Positions 52,201-62,700 of a DNA stretch of 64,000 bases are shown piece after piece. Origin of the DNA: Globisporangium splendens (lineage: Eukaryota > Oomycota > Peronosporomycetes > Pythiales > Pythiaceae); contig VFIW01000022.1 in NCBI GenBank assembly GCA_006386115.1, forward strand, positions 372,001 to 436,000, in the 5' to 3' direction. The notes under the pieces were generated by a model that saw nothing but the letters and a program-made list of their open reading frames with translations, ran no database searches and had not been told where the DNA came from. Positions within the stretch are counted from its first letter, which is position 1; each line of letters starts with the position of its first letter. The position numbers and the translations under genes were made by a program.

Positions 52201-53780
52201 AATCGCGTCGAGAATCCATTGAGGCTGCGATGCTGAAGTCAGGGCATTTCTTCGACCGTTGCGTCGACGCGTACGCGAACTTTCTGTTGCTCAGGGTCGT
52301 CAAGTTGCTCGTGCTGCTTGTGTTTTTGGTCTGGACACTGCTCTCGGTCGTCTCGATCGAGTCGCTTCACCACGGACTCCCGCAGGCCGAGTCGATGCCG
52401 TCGCAGTCGTACCTGATCTCGTACTTCAATGCGCTCGACAAGTACCTGGTGACCGGTGCGCCCGTGTTCTTCGTTGTCGAGGGCGGCTACAAACGCAACC
52501 CGGCGGTGTTTGACCTCACGAACCAGAGTATCGAAGCCAAATTCTGCACCTCGAAGGATTTCTGCGACGAGTTCTCGATCCCCAAGATCCTCGACGTGCT
52601 CGCGAACGAGGGCGATCAAACCGTGACTCATCTCAGCGACGGTGTGGTGTACTCGTGGATGGATGACTTTTGGGGGTTCATTAATCCTGACAGCGAATGC
52701 TGCCGCGTGAACGCGACCACGAACGCCTACCTGCCAATTCTCCCTGACAATGCGACCTACACTGCGGAGCGTACGCAAAATCCATTGTGCTTACCATCCA
52801 CGTCGTCTGCGCCACCCGTGGCTCAGGAATCGTTCATGTCGATCTTCAGCATGTTTGCCACGGCGAGCGCTGGTTCGTTGTGTTCGTACGGTGGCGGATC
52901 GATCTATCGTGGCCAATTCAGTGTCGACAACAACCCGATTCCAGTGGTCACGCGTGCGACACCGCAAGTCGTGCTCAACAGCACGGGCTACGGCCGTAAC
53001 GTCACGGCGTTTTCGTACATGCTGGTGTCGACTGCGAACCCGACGCAACAGCACTTCATCGACGGGTACAAGCAAGTGCGGCGTGCGGCGGAGTGGATCA
53101 GCGAGAAAACGGGCATCGACGTCTGGGCATACTCGATCACGTACGTGTACTTTGACCAGTACTTGACGATCGTCAACGACACGTACAAGCTCGTGGGTCT
53201 CGCACTTGCGGCGCTCTTCGTGGTGCATGCGATCTATTTCGGCAGCGTCTTGTACCCGCTTCTCGTGACGCTGAGTGCGGCCAACATCGTGCTGCAAGTC
53301 ATGGGTTTGATGGGACCGAACGGCATTCTGCTGAATGGTCTCTCTTTGGTCAATCTGGTCATCGCGGCAGGCATCTCAGTCGAGTTTTGCGGCCACTACA
53401 TTCGCATGTTTGCGAAAGTGGAAGGGACAACGGGGGACGAACGCGCACGCGACGCACTCCGCAAGGTGCTCGTTTCGGTGCTCTTTGGAATCACGATCAC
53501 GAAGATTGTGGGGCTGAGCGCTTTGACACTCGCGGACTCGCGGATCTTCCAAAAGTACTACTTTCGTATGTACATGACGGTTGTGCTGTGTGGCGTGCTT
53601 AACGGGATGGTGCTTTTACCGGTGCTGCTGAGCGTGTGTGTGGACGTGCGGCAGTTCATTTTGCGGCGTCGAACACACGCGGTAAGTCTCTTTCGAGACG
53701 CATACCGGTTCAGCGATAGCCCCGTGTACTTCCCCGCCACGCCCTCGTTCAAGGACCCGAGGAGCGATAGCTTCATGTAA
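49242..53780 (+). CDS. NPC1: Niemann-Pick C1-type sterol transporter (NPC1)
   Basis: A single open frame of 1512 residues begins with a signal peptide (MLLFASTILPTALFGHVAA). The Cys-rich luminal NPC1-N domain contains LLCCTENQYESL, CTACKENLRNVWCQFACNP and CSAKENCTDG. A first helix (FLAVFGTLLVCALIFGFVY) precedes the second luminal domain. The sterol-sensing domain lies at about residues 745-915 (LSYTLMIVYVSLGI, ITVGFLGIVCIMLAVSS, VVPFLTLAIGVDNIFLIVH). A third luminal loop and a second RND-like helix bundle end the protein (GISVEFCGHYIRMFAK, LVSVLFGITITKIVGLSAL). NPC1 moves sterols out of endosomal or lysosomal lumens. Phytophthora and Pythium cannot make sterols, so uptake routes of this kind are of special interest in the group. 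A membrane-helix exon may precede it. Confidence 0.96.
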   Translation: MLLFASTILPTALFGHVAASNVGSRNASSSAAKAISRRLSNASVPYTLSDDPAALAVIRSKLTTCKYSKGKECVDNVTSVPQFGVYRQGPGMCVAFDTSYVNVTYPLAALPNRYLPISVEEGNEQGFQNRFSQWSSTNQEQFQVDCPLLYNDTVMQGQDLLCCTENQYESLKTQVRQIPGQCTACKENLRNVWCQFACNPSNSMFIDVEQVRLMPGDNNHTDAVFPAIEEATYYLGSDVVRDIYDYCEKDSSFPLLCSAKENCTDGFGLLGFMGSYKFNSLGSPLQINVKTMPQFSQQEQEAKFCTCGATNTTGCFAPLDARLKSCVGVCGSVCAVSADDNRTYHPACYGTSFVDTDAADSGNGSSNGSADSKWEPLMTYMAENLAKRDFSALNRFLAVFGTLLVCALIFGFVYAIRKSDDDDESYEGAVARMRRTQSGAQQNPRRLSFMDQYISTQMKRWGLFISTGKRPYYTILIVLTLVVICSLGLTKIEVETNPVKLWVAESTRPYQERDRYGELFMPFYRSQQIILVPKDGGVIGRVEYLKEAIRLQQIVASVTSGPEDATFPDRVVLDDICWKVTGTTCTVNSITQYFQDRMDHFELYEAYGMAMDHFAACIYSPSNADVQTCNALRTKNASIPTSMSDCPCLSAFGAPMNLYNTYLGGFPAETETNTTLYLESTAIVSTALVYNYYDDKSNKPAIAWERAFIERMKLEVSQNTLFEIFFMAEMSVQDEIEVESSGDMLPVALSYTLMIVYVSLGINRWSLSKHFFQTSKITVGFLGIVCIMLAVSSTIGLFMWCGVKLQLVVMEVVPFLTLAIGVDNIFLIVHAMSHMQEDLVHEEAIVFVGLDGNPGAVQDIASVLVSEGLGYIGPSILMVSTAETIAFVFGCISPMPAVLWFAAFSAAAVAINFCIQMTLLIAIVTLDKRRELSGNYDLFCWRKAAVPEWLKEDEEFDASDEERSTDGADLYESSWRAKNLARQLSNESRRESIEAAMLKSGHFFDRCVDAYANFLLLRVVKLLVLLVFLVWTLLSVVSIESLHHGLPQAESMPSQSYLISYFNALDKYLVTGAPVFFVVEGGYKRNPAVFDLTNQSIEAKFCTSKDFCDEFSIPKILDVLANEGDQTVTHLSDGVVYSWMDDFWGFINPDSECCRVNATTNAYLPILPDNATYTAERTQNPLCLPSTSSAPPVAQESFMSIFSMFATASAGSLCSYGGGSIYRGQFSVDNNPIPVVTRATPQVVLNSTGYGRNVTAFSYMLVSTANPTQQHFIDGYKQVRRAAEWISEKTGIDVWAYSITYVYFDQYLTIVNDTYKLVGLALAALFVVHAIYFGSVLYPLLVTLSAANIVLQVMGLMGPNGILLNGLSLVNLVIAAGISVEFCGHYIRMFAKVEGTTGDERARDALRKVLVSVLFGITITKIVGLSALTLADSRIFQKYYFRMYMTVVLCGVLNGMVLLPVLLSVCVDVRQFILRRRTHAVSLFRDAYRFSDSPVYFPATPSFKDPRSDSFM

Positions 53781-54118
53781 GCACTTTGCGTGCCTTCTAT
53801 CACCACTTCTTGTTGCTGATCTATTGGCGGCGTCGATGCCGCGAGACGTGGACATGAGTCGGCACAGATACGAGTGAAGGATAAAGTGAGGCATTCAGTT
53901 TTTCTATACGAAAAAGTGCTTGATTGCTTTGATTCAAGTCGTCTACAAAGATTAAAGAAGTAAAAGCTAACGGTTTTCTGCTTGGTGGGATCCGTTCTGA
54001 CTCATTCGGCATTAGTAATGGCTGCACGTTTCCCAGTTGATCCCTGTCTCAGCTGTCAGAACGCATATGCACTTGATTAGGTTCATATACCGTGCTGCTG
54101 GCTTTACACGGCATCTTG
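53781..54118. other. Convergent 3' regions, nothing recognised
   Basis: Short tract between NPC1 (plus) and the frameshifted minus-strand gene. No coding sense is evident. Confidence 0.5.
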
Positions 54119-54450
54119 CTACTTCTCGTCGGCCACTTCGACTCGCTCTGGGACCTCTTCAATCGCGTCCACGATCTCTCCAACGTCGATGGCCTCGCGC
54201 TCATCCCACTGCCGCCACTGTGATTGGGGCTGCTCCACCTGCGTGGTCTGGACACCGTTTTTCGACATCGTGAACTGAAGCGAGCCGCAATGACCGACTC
54301 CATGCCTGTATACACTGCACTGATGACGAGGAAACCAGCAACGTAGGCACCGATTGCGATACGAAACACCAGCAGCGGGTTGTCTTCGTGCGACAGCTTT
54401 GAACTCGCATTCGTGAACCCACATATGCACGCACGCTTCAACTCATTCAT
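54119..54450 (-). pseudogene. Small single-span membrane protein with a one-base lesion
   Basis: From ATG 54450 the minus strand reads MNELKRACICGFTNAS, then SHEDNPLLVF and a membrane helix IAIGAYVAGFLVISAVY, TGMESVIAARFSSR. Coding sense then continues only in another frame: NGVQTTQVEQPQSQW, an acidic DVGEIVDAIEEVPE and a stop at 54119. The switch falls at a run of five T on the plus strand (54258-54262). One missing base there would explain it. It could be a true gene with a homopolymer error in the assembly, or a recent pseudogene. A TATAAA lies about 25 nt before the ATG. No family is recognised. Confidence 0.5.
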
Positions 54451-55471
54451 GTGGATTTCACCGAGTGGTTTATAAGTTTTCTGCGTTAGTACAGGACGAA
54501 ACAAATCAAGATGAGAATACAAAAAAAAGAGACTTGCAATATGCATACTACATTCACAATCATGAAGCGAGTGGTATGGAGGACAGTGCGTTGGCTGGAC
54601 CATGCTAGCCTACTTCCCAATGGGATGCAAAATACTGCGTGACGTAGAATGCAGGTGGTATTCGTACGAATTGCGTTTTGGATCTCTCAAGTCTGAGCGC
54701 CACCACGGTGACCAAAAATACTAACCAGTATGCACAATGGGAGACAAGGATTTGCGATGATCGCGTTTGCGTCCCACAGAGAGAGAGCGTACCGTAGGTC
54801 ACTTAAACCCTGAAAAACGCAATCGTAAATCAGCGCCGCAAACCTGCTACAGACTGTATGATTTCATGAATGATGGATGAGACGCGGACGATGCAGATGA
54901 CTACATTTTGCTGCCATACTGACCGACTTGGCAGAAGTCATATGGAAACAATCAATCTCTTCCAGCACAGTAATTTGTCCACTCGAGCACGCTCACTTTG
55001 AGGAGACCATGCCACACTTTGCCCAGGACATGCTGGCGAACGAGCAGATCGCTGCAGTCGACGAGAATGGAAGTGCACTCACTACGATGCGCTACGTTGC
55101 TGCTGACGTGCAAATAGGGACCGTCCGTGGAGCGTGCAGGAGCAAGAAACACCATGTGTGGACACCTTTCTCCCACTGGAATTATCGCCAGTCAGTTGCA
55201 CTAGTTCCCAGTAAGTATTCAGTACGGTACATGGGTACACTCTTCTGTTGCAGCATGAGGATGCAGTGCGAACTTAACGATATCTGAGTCTGGATTCTCC
55301 TACCGGTCCACATACCGGTATTCCATAGAAGAAAACCTAAGCTTTTTTGGCGGGTAACCTCCCTTCCCCTCCATTTGTTCGCTTCAAAGTACAAAGCCTG
55401 CAGGAAGAAGCGCTGCATTCGACGCGTACACCCGCCTAATTAGCAGCAGCCGCACGCTCCCCACCACAGCC
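54451..55471. other. 1.0-kb tract with possible decayed membrane-protein fragment
   Basis: On the minus strand around 54830-54605, frames such as LSDLRYALSLWDANAIIANP and the hydrophobic LVFLVTVVALRLERSK follow a TTTTCAG acceptor-like signal, but stops interrupt them and no family matches. Near 55310 the sequence ACCGGTCCACATACCGGT is an inverted repeat. The right end is the promoter of the PDZ gene. Confidence 0.35.
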
Positions 55472-57811
55472 ATGTCGTCCCCGCACGGCGTGTCGCACCT
55501 CTCATCCGAGTCGGAGCGGCGGGTGGTCTCGGCGCTCCACCACGCGGCGCACAGCAGCGACCCCCGAACGAGCCGCCAGACGCTGCACGCACCGACGCTG
55601 CAGAGCGACACGGTCGTGTTCCAGCACGCCAAGCTGCCGTCTCGACAGCAGGGCGCCAACGGCAGCAGCGCGGCAGTCGCGGCGGCGCGTACCAACGGAT
55701 CTCGTACTGACAGCCTCCCGATGCCGCGAGCCGACGCGTCGTCCGCGGCGTATTCAAATGCATGGCCGTCATCCTCAGGTGCGCCACCAGCGATGAAGCA
55801 GCAAAGCGCAGGGTACCGTGATTACCGTGATGAGCACGAAGAGCAACGCATGCCGCCGAGTACTGCTGATGGGCGATATTTCTACCGCAACGGCGGTGAT
55901 CGAGAGAAGTCGCAGCATCCGTCGTACAGCAATGTCCCTCCACGCAATGGCTCGCCCAGTGTTCCTCACCGCGTATCATCCACAGACTCTCCGCAATCTC
56001 AGGCAATGGGTGCGCGTCACACTGGCGTAGCTGGAGTCAATTCGTATGTAAACGGAGAAGACCGTGGTGCCGAGCGCGGTGGCCACGGCACGTCGTTCAC
56101 CCATTTACTGCAAGACGCAGTCGCATCGACATCTCCGACCAGCCGATCCGGTGCTTCGCAGCAGCAGCGTGGCGCTGAAAACGCGCATCAAGCTGCAGGG
56201 AACGGAACAGGAGCTACGCATCCGGACGCCCGCAGGAATATCAATGAATCAGTGTTGCGCATGACGATCCGCGTCATGAAAGAAGGCAACAAACTGGGCT
56301 TTGGGATCCGCCACGACTCGCAGCGGAAACTGCGCGTGTCGACGCTCCAGGGCAACTCGGCGGCGTCAAAGTCGTCGTTGCGACTCGGCGATATCCTGCT
56401 TTCCGTGAACGGCATCAACCTGAACGACCTCGGGTTTCTGGAAGTGATCCAGCATCTCAAGGCGACGAAGCCAGGTGAGCTCGTGTTTGACATCGAACGC
56501 GACATGAATGCATCGCCAGATCACAAGTACGAGTTCGCGCCCAACGATATGTTGGATGGCGGTGGAGGCGACGAATTCCTTGGTGAAGCTGCGTCCTATG
56601 TAATCGCAAACGGTGGTCGACTGGGAGGCACGACTGGCGTCCCTGCGCCACCACGACAGCTATCTCCCCACTCAGCAGCCATCGGATCGAGTCGATCGTC
56701 CATGGATATGTCATCTTCTGTGGGGATCCCCCCGACTGTGGAGCCGCAGAGAAAACGCGCACGACCGTACGTAGCTCCTTGTGTCACTGGTTTCTTTCTT
56801 TGTGCCCCAAGCAGCGTGAACTGATCTTTTTCTTTGTTCTCTGTAGATCCACTGGTGGCATCGAAGGTGGTGTGAATGGCGCCGACGCAGCCTCGAAGAT
56901 GGAAAAGACGCACAAACAGGTCGTGAACACGCTTGTGCTAGAGCTCAAGAAGGAGAAAGCCGAGAAAGTGCACTTGGAGGATAAAAACAATGCGTTGCGC
57001 AAGCGGCTGCAGAAAATGCTGATCGAGTGCGACGAAGTGCGCGTGAAGGCGAGCACCGAGGTCGCGGCCGTGAAGGAGAAAGCGCGCCACGAGGTCCAGG
57101 AGCTCGAGAAGGCGCTCGTTGCGGCGCGCGCACAGCTTCGGCTCAATGACCGTGGACCAAATGTCTCGCGCACGGACTCGATCGTGAAGGACCTCGTCGG
57201 GTGCAAAGCGCAGCTCGATCGCATGAAGCGTATCGACGCCGAGCGCACCACGCAGCTCACGGCGCGTTACAATATGGAGAGCCGGCAGGCCGAGCGCGAA
57301 GCACACCGCGTGCGTGAGAAGCTCATCGTGGAGTTCCAGCAGAAATTTCGTCAGGTTGCAAAGCGTGGACTTACTAATGGTGGCGGTGGTGGTGGCGGTG
57401 GGAAAGTGGACAACGCGCAGACCGTGACGGTGTTGTACGAAGGCATCCGGCGTCTGGCGTTCCTGAAGTTGTTTGGACTTGCGCACGACTACGACCACTA
57501 CGCGTCCTCGGAGTACCAGTCGCTCACGCAGATCCACCGTGTCTTGGAGCATGACGAAGTCGCGGATCTGTTTGGCAATGCGCTCTCGCACGAAGAGCGC
57601 ACGGGGTTCTTCATCGTCGCTGTGGCACCCATGGTACGGGACTTACGACTTTGGTTTTGCGGTTTCCCTGAGTGGCCAAGGTTGACTCACATTGTGGTTT
57701 GTTGATCTGTAGGATGTCGTGTACGATCCGAGCACCGAGCGCCTGAATCTGGTGTGCCAATGGGGCGAGCAGAACACGATCCGCGAGCTCGCGCGCAATT
57801 TCCGCTTCTAA
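55472..57811 (+). CDS. PDZ-domain and coiled-coil protein
   Basis: Three exons (55472-56766, 56847-57633, 57713-57811) with introns of 80 and 79 nt give 726 residues. The first 260 residues are Ser/Gln-rich and probably disordered. A PDZ domain spans about 262-345: LRMTIRVMKEGNKLGFGI (GFGI is the carboxylate-binding loop), LRLGDILLSVNGINLNDL and HLKATKPGELVFDI. A long coiled coil follows at about 450-605 (LELKKEKAEKVHLEDKN, EVQELEKALVAARAQL). After a poly-Gly hinge there is a compact C-terminal domain (FFIVAVAPM joined to DVVYDPSTERLNLVCQW across intron 2). The layout is that of a scaffold; partner proteins are unknown. Confidence 0.85.
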
Positions 57812-58014
57812 AAGCGATGACCACACTCACCCTTATGTAATTTATACACAAAGTGCAGAAAAGACGAGTATGAAGAGCTACGCTCAAGAGACAAAAGTGG
57901 CAAAGACACACAAACAGGTAGAGAAAGAAGGGGACAATACCAGCATCCGAATGTGAGTGAAAATACGATTGTTGTCTGTGGGTGCATGCGCAAACAGAGA
58001 AACCAAAGTCAAAG

Positions 58015-60636
58015 CTATGCGTGGCGGCTGTCTGACGGCTGTGGCTGCTGGTGGTTGTCCAGAAAGTAGTTGAAGCTGTTGATGGACGTCGTGTTGGTGA
58101 TCGCGAGCGCCATGGACTGCATCACGACGTCGCGCAGGCGGTTCCAGAGCTCTGGGGCTTGCTGATCCATAGCGTCGTAGGTCGCGCGGCTCATCTCGAA
58201 TACGACGCAGGGTTCCGTGGTGCGCGCGCACATGTAGCGGTACTGACGGCCGAAAAAGTCGACTTCGCCGAACATCGCGCCGGGAAGCACATGCTCAAGC
58301 AGCACGAGCGACTTGTCCTCGCCGGTGCTGCCGTCGCTGTTCATGTACAGCGCGACGCAGCCCGTGGCCAGAAAATAGAAATGCTCGGGGAAATCCGCGA
58401 CTCGGTAGAATTCGTGACCTGCAGGCACCGTGTGCTTCTTGAAAAACAGATCCACGCCGTTGAAGTAGCTCGAGTCGTCCGGTTCGCCCATGAACCGATG
58501 CAGCAACACGCTCATGGACACGTGGCGCTTCTCGTCCTTGGCGATCGCGTGGTTGGTCGACGCGAGCAACTGGTTCTCGCACCACTCGATCGCAGAGTCC
58601 GCCGTTGGGTAGAAGTTCGCGGCGTCGGCGATGTCGTTCCCGAGCAGTAGTTTGCGGATCTCCGGCAGCACGTCCGCGAACAGCACGGTGATGCCGTTGC
58701 GCTTGCACATTTGCTGCAAGATCATGAACGAACTGCGCGCGGCCGTGGCGTCCATGCCCGAGACGCGACCAAAGTCCATGACGATGTACTCGGTCGGTAA
58801 ACCCTGCGCGCTGGCTGCAGGACTGCCATCTAGACACTCGATCGGGACGTCCAAATGCGCCACAGGCGTCATCGGCACGTTGTAGTAGCCGTTCGCATGG
58901 CTGCCACGTCGCGACGACGACGAGATGCGCTTGAATGCCGTTGCAGCCGCGTTCGACGGTGCATTCTGTGCGCGCACGTGCACTTCCTTCTGCACGTCCT
59001 CCAAGATTTGCACCGACGAGCCAAAGAACAGATAACCGTAGAGCTCCAGGTACACGATTGACTCGCGCTTCTGGGAGATGATCGTGCGCGCCGCGTACTT
59101 GCGCACGGCCGCCGACTTGCGCGACTTGCGGTTCACGACGCGCACCTGCGCGTACCCGATCATGAAGTTGAGGATCGCAAAGCCGATGCCCAAGAGCATG
59201 CCCAATTCGAGCGAGACCCAGTTGATCGCGATGAACGACATCCAGAGCACGACGTACTCGCGCGGCAGGATCTTGTGGTACACGTGCACGAGCCACTCGA
59301 CCATGAGGTCGATGGCGATGAAGATGAGCGTCGCGGCGAAGAAGAACCGCGGCACGTAGCTCATGACGGACAGCGGCAGCAGCACGATCGCGAACTCTGA
59401 GATGATCACGCAGACGCCGACGATGCGCGAGTTGGTCTTGGACCGGTACGTGAAGATCGTCTGCGAGAAGATGTAGGACCCGGTGTAGCCGCCAAAGAGG
59501 CCGCTCACGACGTTGGACCAGCCGACCGAAGCCAGCTCGTGGTTGATCGCCAGTTGACTGCCCATATCCATTTCGATCGCGGCGACGTCCAGGCACGACG
59601 AGAAGGACACGACAAAGACCATGCCGAGCCACGTCGTGATCTGCTTCGGGATCTGCGACCAGTACACTTGCGCAAAGTCAAACAAGTCCCACATTTGCAG
59701 GAAGTTTGCTGGTGGCGACGACGGCGAGACCCAGCCGTAGTCACGCGCGTCGTCCATATCGGCACCAAACAGCGGCAGCATAATGTAGAACACGAGCGGG
59801 AGTCCCAGGATGCACGCTGGTAGCGGAAACGAACTCTCGCATCGCTGCGAGACCACGAGCAGTAGCAGTCCGCCGAGGATACCTGGAATGCACAACATGA
59901 CATTCTGGACATCGAGGATCTGCAAGAGCGACGTGAAGTCATTGATCACGAGTCCCGTGCTGAGCGAGAGCCCTGCGTACAAACAGAACAGCCCAATGTA
60001 CGCCAGATAGCCTCCGACCACGGGCATCGGCAGATACGAGACCAGTCCAGCGAGCTTGAAGCGACCGATGAGAACGAGGCAGACACCGAGCGTCGCGGTC
60101 GCAATGCCAATCGTGACGACGACCGTCGCCACTTTCGCTTCCATGGGCACGTCGGCACCCAGCGACGTGCAAATGGACGTTGCAATCGCACTCAGGAAGA
60201 TAAGCCCAGCGTCCTGCACCTGACCAATCGCAAAGGGCAGCGAACTCAGCAGCGTGAACATGACTTGGTGCACGACACTCGAGAACATGACGAGCTTGGA
60301 GAGCGACGGCATGAAGCTCGCAAAGTCCGGATGGCTGAAGATGATCGCCGCGTAGCCGTACATGCACGGGATGGTCAGAATCGAGTTGATCACGCCATAG
60401 AGCACGGCGTTCGTAAAATTCTCGAGATCAAACTTTCGTCCATTCGCCGCGCGTGCGTCGCTCGTCTCGTCCGGCAGCAGATGCAGCCGCTCGTCCTTGC
60501 TGTTGTTGACCGTCGGCAGCACGGGTGTCTGGTCCTCGTTCCAGCTGCGGCGTCGCGAGCGCGGCTGGAATGGCTGCTGGCGCGGCGTGATGTTCAGACG
60601 GCTGCGCGCAGCGCCTGAGACCGCGGGCGAGAACAT
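58015..60636 (-). CDS. SulP-family transporter with STAS and cyclic-nucleotide-binding domains
   Basis: Single exon of 873 residues. The N-terminal 80 residues are basic and cytosolic. The SulP transport domain follows with 10-12 hydrophobic segments (FTNAVLYGVINSILTIPCMYG, AGLVSYLPMPVVGGYLAYIG, MLCIPGILGGLLLLVV, ISEFAIVLLPLSVMSY). A STAS domain lies at about 525-690 (SIVYLELYGYLFFGSSVQI; YIVMDFGRVSGMDATA). A C-terminal cNMP-binding-like domain follows at about 725-830: DLFFKKHTVPAGHEFYR, FYFLATGCVALYM, VLPGAMFGEVDFF. The same three-part layout occurs in fungal vacuolar SulP proteins of the YGR125W type. Substrate cannot be read from sequence; sulfate should not be assumed. Confidence 0.93.
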   Translation of the reverse strand: MFSPAVSGAARSRLNITPRQQPFQPRSRRRSWNEDQTPVLPTVNNSKDERLHLLPDETSDARAANGRKFDLENFTNAVLYGVINSILTIPCMYGYAAIIFSHPDFASFMPSLSKLVMFSSVVHQVMFTLLSSLPFAIGQVQDAGLIFLSAIATSICTSLGADVPMEAKVATVVVTIGIATATLGVCLVLIGRFKLAGLVSYLPMPVVGGYLAYIGLFCLYAGLSLSTGLVINDFTSLLQILDVQNVMLCIPGILGGLLLLVVSQRCESSFPLPACILGLPLVFYIMLPLFGADMDDARDYGWVSPSSPPANFLQMWDLFDFAQVYWSQIPKQITTWLGMVFVVSFSSCLDVAAIEMDMGSQLAINHELASVGWSNVVSGLFGGYTGSYIFSQTIFTYRSKTNSRIVGVCVIISEFAIVLLPLSVMSYVPRFFFAATLIFIAIDLMVEWLVHVYHKILPREYVVLWMSFIAINWVSLELGMLLGIGFAILNFMIGYAQVRVVNRKSRKSAAVRKYAARTIISQKRESIVYLELYGYLFFGSSVQILEDVQKEVHVRAQNAPSNAAATAFKRISSSSRRGSHANGYYNVPMTPVAHLDVPIECLDGSPAASAQGLPTEYIVMDFGRVSGMDATAARSSFMILQQMCKRNGITVLFADVLPEIRKLLLGNDIADAANFYPTADSAIEWCENQLLASTNHAIAKDEKRHVSMSVLLHRFMGEPDDSSYFNGVDLFFKKHTVPAGHEFYRVADFPEHFYFLATGCVALYMNSDGSTGEDKSLVLLEHVLPGAMFGEVDFFGRQYRYMCARTTEPCVVFEMSRATYDAMDQQAPELWNRLRDVVMQSMALAITNTTSINSFNYFLDNHQQPQPSDSRHA

Positions 60637-62019
60637 GGTGCGCGTGCGGGGATATGGCGCTGGAGGGCGGGAGCACGAGTGAGCGAGAGGAGGAGGAGGG
60701 GGCTATGCGCTTGCGGTGGAGGAGCGCCGGTCTTTCGTCACGTCACACCGTTGCTCCTGAGTGATTGGCAAAACCAAACGCCGCCACCAGTACCAGCACT
60801 GTTGAGTTAGTATATCGTATACTGTGGTAGTATCATGTGGGGATTCGGACCAGGTCCACATACAAAAAACAAGTCTCGTTCGGACCAGGCCGACCTAACT
60901 GAAATACGAAATTGGAGGTCTCGCTACTGAGTTTTTTTTCACGAATTTTACAGTAAGGTTTTATGAGGAAGGAGGGAGAAGCTTCGAGAGTAGCGTCCAG
61001 CAAAACAAAACCCCTACAAATTGACGCTTACTTCGGCGGGGCTTTCAGCTCGATTCATTTCGTCTATGGCGAGTGTGGCCGCAGGTGTGCTGTCAGACAG
61101 ACATGTGCTTCCAAAGTCAATGTGAAGATAACGATGTGTGCTCCGATGTTGGCCGGAACAACGACCACCGTCACTAGTAGAACCATCACCAACACGAGTA
61201 GCGCTGCAACCATCAGAAACAGAACTAGCGGCACAGGCGCCATATTTAGAATTTGTAGCTTTCCGGTTCGAGGGCATCCCCACCGCCTCAATGCGCAAAA
61301 AGTTCGGGCATCACGCCAAGGGCGGCGGGTATAATACCCTTCGGTCACGGAAGCGCAAGGACTACCTGAGTCGTGGAAATGGCAGATATTTCACGAATAT
61401 CTGTCGGACTGGCGAGATGATTGCTGTGATGCCTTCGTAATGCTTACAGTATCCGGAGACGAACAATGCACTTAGTCTGCTGCGTGAAAAAGGTTAATGA
61501 GTAAGTACAGAGTCGGAAGTAGAGAGTGAACTCAGAATGACTGCAGGACCAGCATCAGTCACCACAGATTCAACCCTTAAACTCACAACTACCGCAAAAC
61601 CAGCTTCGTCACCCATGAACCCGCTTCCTCGGAGCTGTTTCGTCTTTGGTCATGTTAATGGCCGAGTAGTGTCGAACTTATAGCAACGCAACTCAATCTA
61701 GACAAAAGAATATTTCGGTTTGCTGACGGGCTTAATGCAAAATGCTCGTATAGATAACCTTAACTTTACTGAAGTTCTGATCAGAACGCAAGCACCTAAC
61801 ACACTTCAGCAAAATGTAAGGCTCTTGGATGCTCAAAAAATTACGCGCATTCGACAGAAGCCCACCAACTTGCACTACGTCTCGTTGAAACTGGTCGCTT
61901 TCTTAACACATATCGGCGATGTTGGGCACTTTGACAACATTCATTCGCATACATCAGATAGCTGTGGGTCTGAATAAGTACTTCACCGGTTCAGGATAGA
62001 ACTGACACTGTGGGGCTTG
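60637..62019. other. 1.4-kb intergenic tract; short repeats, no secure gene
   Basis: The left end is the promoter of the SulP gene. It contains an imperfect palindrome AGTATATCGTATACT (60809-60823) and an 11-bp direct repeat TTCGGACCAGG (60844-60854 and 60879-60889). A 100-codon plus-strand frame (61138-61440) and a very hydrophobic minus-strand frame (61348-61064) overlap each other; neither matches a family. The right end may include the 3' end of the Crypton element. Confidence 0.4.
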
Positions 62020-62700
62020 TTACACCAAACTCTTTACCATATTCGAAAATGCGTTCAATGACTTTCCACTCAGAACTCTTTTGCTCTCCATTACTTCGGC
62101 TGCTTCTTCATACGGCATATTATTTTTCGAGGCACAAAGCTTGATAGCATCGTAGTAAACTTTCCGCCGCGAAAAAAATCTGTTCTCGGTCGAGTCAGCA
62201 CGCCACTTCGGCCCAAACCGTTTTTCTGCTTCTCGGACTGAAATTTGACCACCCAGCCCAATCGCGTATTCACACCAAACCTCGGGAATAGTGCGCAACG
62301 ATCTGCTCAATCGTAGTTTTCCCTTTGCCGCGCTAGCGTATTTGTCAACGTGCTGCTGAGGTGCAGGTGGCTGTTCTTGCGGTTTCTGTTCGACTTCGTC
62401 AACGATGGTCAAAACGAGCTTTTTGCTGCCCAGCAGCGGTACTAGTTTTTTCAAGTTGCTGACCTCAGATGTGAGGCTGTCAAGTTTTCCATGTACGGAC
62501 TCAAATCCTGCTTTCAGAGCAGTAGCTACGAGAGGAATAGCGGACTCGAGGGTTTTGTCTTGTAGTGCTTCTGCTGAGGGGACTTTGGCTATCACTTCAT
62601 TTTCGAAAGCGCGATACTCTGGTGATAAAAAGAGTGGATCTTGCCAAATAGGATGATCTCTAAACTGGCGGCGGAGAAGCACCGAGTCTTGTAAAAAAAA
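62020..62700 (-). pseudogene. Crypton C-terminal GCR1_C-like DNA-binding domain, out of frame
   Basis: Continuing from the recombinase after the T run, this frame reads FRDHPIWQDPLFLSPEYRAF, a coiled-coil segment (KLDSLTSEVSNLKKLV) and a GCR1_C-type domain: IPEVWCEYAIGLGGQISV, EAEKRFGPKWR and SRRKVYYDAIKLC, ending at 62020. The whole stretch is open. It has no ATG of its own in a sensible place, so it is produced only if the upstream frame slips by one base or if the T run is one base too long in this assembly. Confidence 0.75.

Noticed and set aside
58295..59632. A 445-codon Arg-rich frame in the SulP region
   Set aside because: It overlaps the SulP gene in another frame of the same strand and has no domain character.
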